A stretch of DNA of 10,565 nt, taken from NCBI GenBank assembly GCA_005223375.1, contig RXOD01006362.1:1-10565 (forward strand), written 5' to 3'. Source of the DNA: Amoebophrya sp. AT5.2. Lineage: Eukaryota > Sar > Dinophyceae > Syndiniales > Amoebophryaceae. The translations under genes were made by a program, and so were the position numbers. A model generated the notes under the pieces. The model made no database searches, was not told the origin of the DNA, and saw only the letters and a list, made by a program, of their open reading frames with translations. Below, piece by piece: positions 1 through 7,129 of the stretch; positions within the stretch are counted from its first letter, which is position 1, and each line of letters opens with the position of its first letter.

Positions 1-831
1 AAAGAGCCGGTCGGGAAGGGCAAGGAGCCGTTCGGAAAGAAGGAAAAAGAGGCTGTCGGAAAGGGCAATACAGACCCGAGCGCGGGCGAGAAAGCAGCCA
101 CGATAGAAAAGGGGCCCGTGGAGAAGGGGGCGGCGCAAAAGGGCGCCTCGTCAAAAAAGGGCATGGTGGAAAAGGAGTCCGCTCAGGACGCATCAGTCAA
201 AGGGAAGCCACGCAAGAAACAAGGGCCAGCCGACGAGGAAGTGGCCTCAGCACCTGGGGCAGATTCCGCTGACGAGGTGGAGCCAGTCGACGCAGAGCCA
301 GCTGATGAGGAAGAGGACGAGGAGCCAGTCGACGAAAGGCCCTCTGATGAGGACGACGAGGACGAGGACGGGGAGCCAATCGACGAGCCAGTCGACGGGA
401 AGGCCCCTGACGAGGAAGAAGACGATGAGCCAGTCGATGAGCCAGTAGACGAGAAGGCCCCTGACGAGGAAGAAGACGATGAGCCAGCCGACGAGCCAGT
501 CGACGAGAAGGCCCCTGACGAGGAAGAAGACGATGAGCCAGTCGACGAGGAGGCACCTGATGAGGAAGAAGAGGTACTGGATGCGCGCACCGACGAGGAG
601 GAGGATGAAAGCGATAGCGATAGCAGCGCACCACCGCCCCCCGCTCCAGCGCGACCACCCAGCCGAGACCAGCACAAGACCAAGGCTTACCACCCACCGT
701 CTCAGATTCTTCCTCGCCCGGCATCCAAAGGGAAAGGTCAAGGTGGAAAGAAAGCCGATTATAATGTGACAAAGGGATACGGAGAAGGCATGTTGGAGCT
801 CCCAGCGCCCGCACGACCACGAAGAAAGTAG
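1..831 (+). CDS. Acidic repeat protein, 3' part of gene
   Basis: The frame is open from the first base of the window to a TAG at 829-831, giving 276 residues and no visible start, so the gene begins upstream. From the N-terminal side it holds a Lys/Gly/Glu-rich section with degenerate EPVGKG-like units (residues 1-60), a very acidic Glu/Asp section (about 75-205) and a Pro-rich patch (about 210-225). It ends in a basic tail rich in Lys, Gly and Arg. The acidic section contains an 18-residue unit (KAPDEEEDDEPVDEPVDE) repeated with few changes. No enzymatic domain is recognised. Charge-patterned, disordered proteins of this kind are often nuclear, nucleolar or scaffold proteins, but nothing here fixes a location. 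Regular codon-3 periodicity through the repeats and a clear basic end support coding. The three long antisense open frames over the same stretch come from the 54-bp repeat period. Confidence 0.6.
   Translation, partial: KEPVGKGKEPFGKKEKEAVGKGNTDPSAGEKAATIEKGPVEKGAAQKGASSKKGMVEKESAQDASVKGKPRKKQGPADEEVASAPGADSADEVEPVDAEPADEEEDEEPVDERPSDEDDEDEDGEPIDEPVDGKAPDEEEDDEPVDEPVDEKAPDEEEDDEPADEPVDEKAPDEEEDDEPVDEEAPDEEEEVLDARTDEEEDESDSDSSAPPPPAPARPPSRDQHKTKAYHPPSQILPRPASKGKGQGGKKADYNVTKGYGEGMLELPAPARPRRK
409..570 (+). repeat. 54-bp tandem coding repeat
   Basis: Near-identical units start at 409, 463 and 517, each opening GACGAGGAAGAAGACGATGA. The period is 54 bp, or 18 codons, so repeat gain or loss keeps the frame. 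The third unit decays after about 545. A more divergent version of the same Asp-Glu-Glu-Pro-Val-Asp theme lies upstream, about 295-405. The high identity between units suggests recent expansion or ongoing homogenisation. Confidence 0.9.
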
Positions 832-1323
832 GACTGTGCACGTCAGAGTACTATAGTTTGTTAGATACCAAGCCGTCCTTGTTGCATACGAAAAAGAGAA
901 CAGGATGGCTGCATTTTCCTACTTTGATGCGCTTTGATATGGCCGAAAACGATCGCCATGAAGACGAAAGAAAGCACCACGAGAAGGATCCCCACGCTCT
1001 GAACGCCGTGCGCCCTGATCCATGAAGCCAAGATCAGAAATTCTCTGGCAGTGCCAGCAGCCCCGTCGCTTTTACTAGAGGGCGAAGGGATCGGCTAGCG
1101 TACCCCATGATAATAATTGAATTCTGTTCAAATAGAGGTCGTGACGAGTATATTTCTAGCCTGAGTGATACTACTACTAGTGACTACTCTAGATACATCG
1201 ACTTCTTATAAAAATTCAAATAAATTCACTCGAGAGGAGGTTTGATCAATGAATTTAAGATAGCGTCGGAAAGCTATAGCTACGCAGTCTCAGTCTGAAC
1301 TACTACCGAAATTCCAACCTGAA
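832..1323. other. Intergenic stretch, no supported gene
   Basis: This 492-bp stretch follows the stop of the acidic gene. The +3 frame stays open from 765 to a TGA at 1023-1025 and includes a short ATG-led frame (939-1025, 28 residues, rich in His, Asp and Glu), but nothing supports its use. An AT-rich patch at about 1206-1228 (TTATAAAAATTCAAATAAA) is the only promoter-like or polyadenylation-like sequence. TACGCAG at 1281-1287 matches the last bases of the hydrolase intron, so it could be an acceptor in the hydrolase 5' leader. Confidence 0.5.
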
Positions 1324-2939
1324 ATGATGAGCAGCGACCTTCCCGCGGCGCTGACCACCGCGACTTCCTCTTCGCGTCACCGGGTTGTCGATTCGATTTC
1401 CTGTCGCATTCCGAAATCCGCCGTGCAGAACTACTTCGGAGATGCCACGCTACCCGCCACGGACCTCTACGGGGACATCTCGATCGGTTTTTTTCCTGAA
1501 TCTCCACCAGAATCTTCGCATAAATTTGTCGATAGCGGCTCCGAGAGCCCAGATCCGAATCGCTTTGCAACGGAAGCGCCCACAACTCCTCTCATCAAAG
1601 CGTCTTCCTATGTCTATCTCCACGGCGTAGGCAGCAGCAGAACTTGCGCGCGGAGCGAGGCGTTACTAAGCGCGCTTTTGAAGGAGAAGGACAGGAACAT
1701 GGAGGATGAGATTCACAATGTGAAAAATCCGCCGGCACAAAAGGTCCAGGAAATAGTCTGCTTCTCGAGATTCGACTGTCGTGGACACGGTGAAAGCGCC
1801 GAGAGAGCGGACGTTTCCGGGAATCCTGGGGGAGACACGTACGATTTCGACCTTTTCAGGTTCTCCTGCGCCGTCGAGGACCAGGTGGCCGCGCTGAACC
1901 GAATCGAGCGGGAGATCGCCGCGTGGGCCGGGCGGCAAACGCTGACTGTGAAGGCGAGCCTGTCTGAGGAGACTCATCAGGGACCTCCCCCCACTCGATT
2001 TGGCCAATATTCTTCTCCTTCCCAACAACGAGTAGGCTCAGACTCAGTCTCAGAGTCGCGGATGAACAACTGTCAAAACTCCCAATTATTGTCGTCCTCT
2101 GGTGCCGAATGTCGAGTTGAAGTGACCCATTTTTTGGTTGGCCACTCCATGGGCGGAGTCGTGGCGGCGCAGATTTGCAGGCTTCGCGAGAGGCTGCACC
2201 TCCCCTTCTCGGTCGCGGGTCTGGCCTCTGTGTCCCGGGTTTGGGATCGCCGGCATGATGGAGGACGTCGTTGACGCGGGGGAGCCGACAGGAAGCGTGA
2301 AAATCAGGTCGGATGAATTCAAACATATTAGTGATTGTTTTAGTTTTTCGAATCATTGATTTTTATAGGACGTTTCAAATTTTGCCCATGCGATTGCGAT
2401 TTTTTCCCCGAAGAAGAATTTAGCGCCGATGGATTAAATTCAGATTCTCTAGCCGCGGAGAAGAGTGAATGTGGTATGTCGCATCGTCAGGATGGTCTAA
2501 CTGACCAAGGAATGTGACTTGTATCTGAGTCTGACCATCGAGTAAATTAATATCCTTGTCCAACATTTTTATGGAAAAATACAGCAGCGTCATATCACGA
2601 TTTTTACGCAGGCACAGACACGCAGACAAACGTGACATCACCCTTACGTTCGGCCCGAATTTTGCTTCTGACCAGAGGGAAAATTTTGGGCTGAGTCCGG
2701 AGGAATTCGGTGAAGAGGTTGGCGAGGCTCTCACAAGTGCAAAGATTCTGGCATTACACGGCCAGCAGGATGAGTGGCTGGACTGGCGGAACACAGAGCG
2801 GTTCGCGGTGGGGGCCGCGTCAAAGGCTCCTCCGCACTCTGTAAAGTGGTGCCCGCTGGAAAACGTCGGCCACGAGCTGGAAGGTGTCGAGGAGCAGGTG
2901 GCCGAGACCGTTCAACAGTGGTTTCATCGATTCCGCTGA
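1324..2939 (+). CDS. Alpha/beta-fold serine hydrolase, two exons, with a frameshift
   Basis: Exon 1 (1324-2307) and exon 2 (2612-2939) give about 436 residues if one base is skipped near 2225. The alpha/beta-hydrolase signs come in the family order. These are the oxyanion motif YLHGVGSS (about residue 98), the FDCRGHGES strand-turn, and the nucleophile elbow GHSMGG (Ser275, codon 2146). Then follow the strand VAGL.LCPGFG, LHGQQD with the acid Asp381 (codon 2769), and VGHELE with catalytic His415 (codon 2871). The triad is therefore complete across both exons. Overall order recalls ABHD10-type or bacterial esterase/thioesterase hydrolases, but the substrate cannot be read. No signal peptide is seen; the first 90 residues are Ser/Pro-rich. 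The segment of about residues 205-260 is a Ser/Gln-rich insertion before the nucleophile. The start is the first ATG (a double ATG) after the leader. The frame change makes this either a sequence error, a pseudogene or a +1 frameshift. Confidence 0.8.
2308..2611 (+). other. Intron in hydrolase gene
   Basis: Donor ATCAG|GTCGG and acceptor TTTTTACGCAG|GCAC give a phase-2 intron of 304 nt. It joins the Arg codon AG|G and restores one frame leading to the Asp and His of the catalytic triad. Stops occur in the read-through frame (TGA at 2357-2359), and the base composition becomes T-rich. Confidence 0.7.
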
Positions 2940-4031
2940 CACGAAAATGAAGCAACTTAAAGGACTTCCTTCCGCTCAAAAGTCTGCCAGACCACATTGA
3001 TGTGGTTTCAGCCGGCCCTGACACTGAAGACAGGTAAGTTAAAGCTCAGATCAAAAGTGTACATCACACCAGTTCTCTATACTAGTCTATCAGAGCTGTC
3101 CTCATAATTGTTCTGGTAGAAAGCGAAAGCCTCTTTTCGTCTACAAGGAGTATGTGAGCGTTGCACACCGCAAGCCGAGCAAATCATCATCTTTATCATC
3201 ATCAAGAACTAGGAGGAGGGCACGCGATGCTTCCGATCTGGGACCACGTAGCTTCCCCAACGTTGTCACTTTGCGATCTTCCGACACAAGTGCTCCCGCA
3301 AATTTTGCAGGGTTTTGCCCGATGATTTGCCTAGCCATGCGTAGTTTTTGATAGTTTAAGTTTTCCGATCCGACCCGATACGTGTCGGCGTTTGGCAGTG
3401 ACAGTTTCTGGCTCTGCAGGCTTTCGGCAGAGTGAGCCTGTATTTTCTTACCGAATTGCGAGCCATTCACTCACTGACTTATTGTTCGGACCAACGCATA
3501 TAGATAGACATCACGTAACCATAACGCGACTGGGAAGACGCTGACGCAGTGGCACTCATGGCATACCGGCGGTGACGCGACAATTGAGTGCCAACGTGCT
3601 GGTGCAGCCTTCTTCGCTCTTACACTTACCTACGTTTGTCCTTTTTGTATTTTCGGACTCGGAGAGAGAGAATATAGAATCTAAATCTATTGCTTTACTG
3701 GTTGCGTATTGTGTGCGCCTACCGCTACGCTACCCCTCTACGCTGTTAATAATAATATTGCACGAAGAAATAAAAACGCTAAACCACGCACACGAGCGAA
3801 AATACTTAGCAGACTGGCCGTCCTCCTCGACACGAAGAGGCAGAGGGAGAGTAGAGGTAGAGGTGGCGGTGCATTCGTAGTCCTCAATGAGGTTCCACGA
3901 TTTTCTTCCCGTCCATGTGCTCGATGCATTTATTTAAATTAAAATTTATGAAAGAAAACTAGACCTAGAGAGAGAAACGCTTGTGCTGCTAGTACTGGTC
4001 TTGGTCTTCAACCACCTTAGAAAAAAAAAAA
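2940..4031. other. Intergenic stretch, no supported gene
   Basis: About 1.1 kb without a supported gene. A 65-codon + frame (3154-3351) and a 109-codon - frame (3141-3470) both lack an ATG start, resemble nothing I know and are mutually antisense. Composition turns AT-rich towards 3650-3960. Short direct repeats such as ATCATCATCTTTATCATCATC (3184-3204) and purine runs are present. The last 50 bases form a pyrimidine-containing track ending in TTAG, listed separately. Confidence 0.5.
3985..4031 (+). promoter_or_regulatory. Possible splice acceptor and poly(A) leader before small membrane-protein gene
   Basis: A stretch reading GGTCTTGGTCTTCAACCACC leads to TTAG at 4017-4020, followed by twelve A's (4021-4032), the last being the A of the ATG. 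The AG after a pyrimidine-leaning tract looks like a 3' splice site. With no donor exon obvious upstream, it could accept a trans-spliced leader, as is established in dinoflagellates and Perkinsus, or end an intron in the leader. The mature leader would then be little more than poly(A). No leader sequence itself is visible, so this is inference. Confidence 0.35.
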
Positions 4032-4289
4032 ATGGCCGGCCGCAGTTTGTACGAGCGCTTCGTCGATCCTGGGACGGACCCGCTTTGGGTACGGATTCTA
4101 ATGTTGGCTCTGGTCCTTTCCTGCGTCGCTTTCTACCTGTACGATTGCTTCCTTAGCGGTTCGCTGTGCCCGCAGAGGCACGCGAAAAACTTTGTGAGGC
4201 CGCCGCGCGTGGTTCGGATGGCCGAATTCGCAGCGGGAAAAAAGAGGAAAAACAAATTCGCCGATGACGAAAGGAGCAAAAAAGACTGA
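4032..4289 (+). CDS. Small single-pass membrane protein, unknown function
   Basis: This single-exon frame of 85 residues starts at the ATG directly after the poly(A) run. A polar N-terminus (about 1-17, with FVDPGTDP) is followed by one clear membrane segment at about residues 18-40 (VRILMLALVLSCVAFYLYDC). A Cys-containing turn comes next, then a basic C-terminal tail rich in Lys and Arg. By the positive-inside rule the tail would face the cytosol. There is no cleavable signal peptide and no exact KKXX retrieval signal, although the end is Lys-rich. I do not recognise a family. The good start context, the sharp change from hydrophobic to charged composition, and the GC-rich third positions compared with the flanks support coding. 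It could also be one exon of a longer gene. Confidence 0.55.
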   Translation: MAGRSLYERFVDPGTDPLWVRILMLALVLSCVAFYLYDCFLSGSLCPQRHAKNFVRPPRVVRMAEFAAGKKRKNKFADDERSKKD

Positions 4290-4677
4290 ATCAATTAATT
4301 TTGCTACGATTGAATTTTGCTACCTTGTGGTGGTGGTGATAAAGACGATTTCTGTCGGTGAGAACGAGAAGATGCGCAACACTCTTGAATGTTTCGTCCG
4401 TGCAAGGGCCGTAGGGTCCTGCGCCGCGGCTTTGCAGCTGCAGCAGTACGATGAATCATATGTGCGGTCTTTTTTCTCTTCGAGTTTGTATTTTGGAGCT
4501 GCTGATTGAGATTAGAGTGACTAAAGATAAGGTCAGAGAGATGCAGCATGGGTCGTATGGATGCGTCTCCTGATCGTCCCCGTGCGTGTATAATTGGGAT
4601 TGGCGACAACATAACAGCAAGTATACTACAGATCCCGTTCTTACAACCAACGCAACGAACTACTGAGCGAGAAAAAC
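4290..4677. other. Intergenic or leader sequence, no supported gene
   Basis: This stretch of 388 bp lies before the methyltransferase. An 81-codon frame (4264-4509) overlaps the end of the small membrane-protein gene but has no recognisable content. TGCAGCTGCA at 4433-4442 is a short palindrome. GCAAGTATACTACAG (4617-4631) ends in an AG that could be a leader acceptor for the next gene. Confidence 0.4.
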
Positions 4678-4803
4678 ATGATCCAACTATCGCAAGAGTC
4701 TACTTTTCGCAACAGAAGAGCAGCTACGGCTGCGACAAAATCCGAAGCTAAAGCAAGTGACAACATAGGTGTTCCTGAGATCATCCGACAACATAGCGTG
4801 GAT

Positions 4804-7129
4804 ATGGCCTCTTACACTCTCGCTATCTGCTGCCTGGCGGGCTACGGCCTCGTCTTCGCACCGACGAGCGCCACGCAGACTCTCGTGAACCTCTCACGTC
4901 AGCTCGACATGCTGTTTGCTGACGTCACGAGCCGCTCCTTTTCGCCGCCGGTCAAGCTGGTTGGCGCAGCTGTACTTTTCTTTCTCCTCGGCGCGATCTA
5001 TCTCGAGCTTCGCAAACGGACGGCGGCGGACCCAAAGAAGGCGGACAAGTTCAGCGTCGCCTGGGACCTGCTGTTCACCTACAACGCTTTCGTGAACTAC
5101 GCAATGAACGCACTTTGTTTTGTCAAGGCTGCGACTTTGTTCACGTGGCTTTCGTTTCTCCCCCGGGGCGCGTCGCTGAAAGTGTTGGCTTTGAACCCGA
5201 TCGCGCCCTGCCAGTACGTCCTCGACTTAGTCGCGACGGTCCTCATGGTCGAGGAGAAATTCACAATCGTCGACCAGCTGGAGAAGGTGTCGATTGCGAA
5301 ATCACTGCTGCAGGCGCTCAGCCTGGATTCGGTGTCGGTGGGTCTCAACGATGTCCCCACTAGTACTTCTACGAGCAGCGGGGGGATGACTCCGCTCGAA
5401 GCAGTGCTGCCACTGGCGGGTTTCTGCGCACTGTGGATCGTCATAAAGCTTGTCTCCGTGGTCGTCATGGATTTGCTCTACATGATGATGCCCTTCGTGT
5501 TGATGGGGGTGTCCAAGTCCGGCGGGAGCAGCGTCTATCTACGGCTGCTGGACGATGAGCAGATGACCCGGGAGTACTACGAAATGATGAAGGTGATGAT
5601 CGACGACCCCCACTCCGCAGGCGTGGATTTGGGATTCAACTTCTACGACGGAGACTACTCAAGGACACCAGAAGTCGCACAGGTACAACTACTACTGCAG
5701 AACCAGGAGCAGGAGGACGACGAGGCGTTGATGTTCATAAAAAAAACTCGATTGAAATAAAAGCCTCCATGACCTGCGATCACGAGGAAGGCTCAGGATC
5801 GACGACTGCAAGAACTGCTCCTCCAGGTAAAAAAGTTTGAGTACGCATGGAAGAAGATGGGTCTCAAGGAGGGCATGCGAGTGATCGACATCGGCTGCGG
5901 ATTTGGGGACTGGCTGCACTGGCTAGCCACCGAAAAAGGGTGCAAATGCTGGGGATTGAACCTCACGCACGGACAGGTAATCGTACGTTTAGCAGGCTAA
6001 GCAGCTATTCCTATTCGCAATGATCCAGATCCATTCCTTTATCTATAATTGGGTGCGAGGTCGTCGTAGTCTAGTGGCGCGGCTTAGGCTTTGTTGATCA
6101 ATATCTACAATTAGATTACTTTCTTACTTGCCTTGGGTTCTGAGGTGGATTCCCCTTTCTGTTTGGTCAAAGAATGAATGTTCCCACATGATTCCCAGGC
6201 CGACGTGGTTGAGTCTCGCGGAATTCCGTGCCTCCGCGGTCCCTGGCAGAAATTCCACAAGATGGCAAGGGACGAATCTGACCCGGCGTTCATCGAGGAT
6301 TTCCAGGGCAAATTCGACGCTGTGACCGCCTGGGACACGATCGAGCACTACGTGAAGGGCGCTGACACGTGGAACAAGCCAGTGATCTACCGCACCTACC
6401 GCGACTTGTTCCAGCTCGTGCACTTTTTCCTCGACCCGAAAACGAAGTGCGGCTCCTTCTGGGCGTCGACGCTGCACCGCGCGCGAGCTTCGAACAGAAC
6501 ATTCCCGACCTGCGTGCACGAGTGGATCAATGTGCGACTTTCTTCTGTAGCCATTGAATCAATTTTGGACGGTGCTGACGGGCAGTATTGTCCGAAGCCG
6601 CAACCAAGCAAAGCCCGCCTAAAACGAAGATACTCATATAACTAAACAGGTTTGGCAAGCTGCAACCAAGCAAAGCCCGCCTAAAACGAAGATACTCAAT
6701 AACTAACAGGTCTGGCTTCTCACCACTACCTACTCTGGATGCTACCCGGGTAAGCTGGCCTGGTCCACTCTTTCTGGCCGCGCCATGCCCCAGATGAAGC
6801 TCGCTTACGAGGAGGACCTGATCGAGGACTACCGAATGACTTCGCTGCTCTGCAAAAACCACTTTGGCAACTTCGAGCTGGCGCGTTCGTGGGACTTGCG
6901 GTTTTACTACACCATGTTCGTTTTGTCGCTGATGAAGGCCCACTTTCCCTTCCACTTCTGGAACCATACGATGCGAAAGGAGAACAGCTGGATGTGGCAC
7001 GTTGGCGGCGTGGACCCAAAACCGGCGAAAACCACCCCGTGCCACCTCTTTTGGCAGAACTACAAACTGCAGAAAAACGTCGTCTCCTTCGTGGATGGGC
7101 CGTTGCCGGAGTACCTCGAGAAGTCGTAA
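4804..7129 (+). CDS. Membrane-anchored CFAS-type SAM-dependent methyltransferase, four exons
   Basis: Exons 4804-5682, 5827-5976, 6199-6531 and 6710-7129 join to 593 residues. An in-frame ATG at 4678 would add 42 residues that could form a targeting extension. Residues 1-245 hold membrane segments at about 4-21, 51-68 and 210-245, with weaker ones near 97-118 and 138-148. A CFAS-like catalytic part follows. It comprises FNFYDGDYSRTPEVAQ, then motif I VIDIGCGFGDW (Asp314) for S-adenosylmethionine binding, CWGLNLTHGQ, and AWDTIEHY (Glu392, His393), matching the Glu-His of bacterial CFAS. The C-terminal FGNFELARSW and the end FWQNYKLQKNVVSF match the family's closing Gln/Leu-rich segment. The likely role is methyl transfer to a membrane lipid; fungal sphingolipid C9-methyltransferase has a comparable membrane-plus-CFAS plan. 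The Cys usual in the YSCxY motif of CFAS, and the later Tyr, seem to be Phe here, so cyclopropane formation is doubtful. Confidence 0.85.
5683..5826 (+). other. Methyltransferase intron 1
   Basis: Donor GCACAG|GTACAAC and acceptor GCTCCTCCAG|GTAAAA give a phase-0 intron of 144 nt. This acceptor was chosen because the distance from the AQ at the exon end to GLKEGMRVIDIGCG then equals that remembered for bacterial CFAS. Two earlier acceptors, ending at 5790 and 5796, are also in frame and would add 12 or 10 residues. Unspliced reading runs 25 codons to TAA at 5758-5760, which overlaps an AATAAA. Confidence 0.75.
5977..6198 (+). other. Methyltransferase intron 2
   Basis: Donor GGACAG|GTAATCG and acceptor ATTCCCAG|GCCGAC give a phase-0 intron of 222 nt that joins LTHGQ to ADVVESRG. 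The in-frame TAA at 5998-6000 shortly after the donor and the shift to AT-rich sequence support it. Confidence 0.8.
6532..6709 (+). other. Methyltransferase intron 3, with duplicated acceptor
   Basis: Donor ATCAAT|GTGCGAC and acceptor AACTAACAG|GTCTGG give a phase-0 intron of 178 nt that changes the genomic frame correctly and joins HEWIN to VWLLTTTYSG. The donor is GT but weak. The last 110 bases hold two copies of a roughly 50-bp segment, each ending in an AG acceptor. Confidence 0.7.
6600..6709 (+). repeat. Two-copy tandem duplication of an intron 3' end
   Basis: Copy 1 (6600-6649) and copy 2 (6662-6709) share GCAACCAAGCAAAGCCCGCC and go on nearly identically through AAAACGAAGATACTCA. They differ only by small gaps near CATATAACTAAACAG versus CAATAACTAACAG. 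Both end in a usable CAG|GT-TGG-like context (CAGGTTTGG and CAGGTCTGG). Use of the first acceptor would keep phase but meet a TAA at 6704-6706 inside copy 2. Confidence 0.9.

Noticed and set aside
183..841. Three overlapping antisense open frames (183-683, 197-841, 247-741) rich in Ser, Arg/Leu or hydrophobic residues
   Set aside because: They lie over the 54-bp repeat, whose period is a multiple of three, so lack of stops in all frames is expected; the sense frame has the better structure.
765..1025. Frame +3 open for 86 codons past the acidic gene's stop, ending in a His/Asp/Glu-rich 28-residue ATG frame (939-1025)
   Set aside because: Length is within chance, there is no recognisable content and no splice pair that joins it convincingly to the acidic gene.
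3141..3470. Minus-strand 109-codon frame and its antisense partner at 3154-3351
   Set aside because: Neither has an ATG start or a recognisable motif, and each is the mirror of the other.
4264..4509. 81-codon + frame overlapping the small membrane-protein gene, with one hydrophobic stretch
   Set aside because: Overlap with a better supported frame, mixed composition and no similarity I know; most likely leader or spacer sequence.
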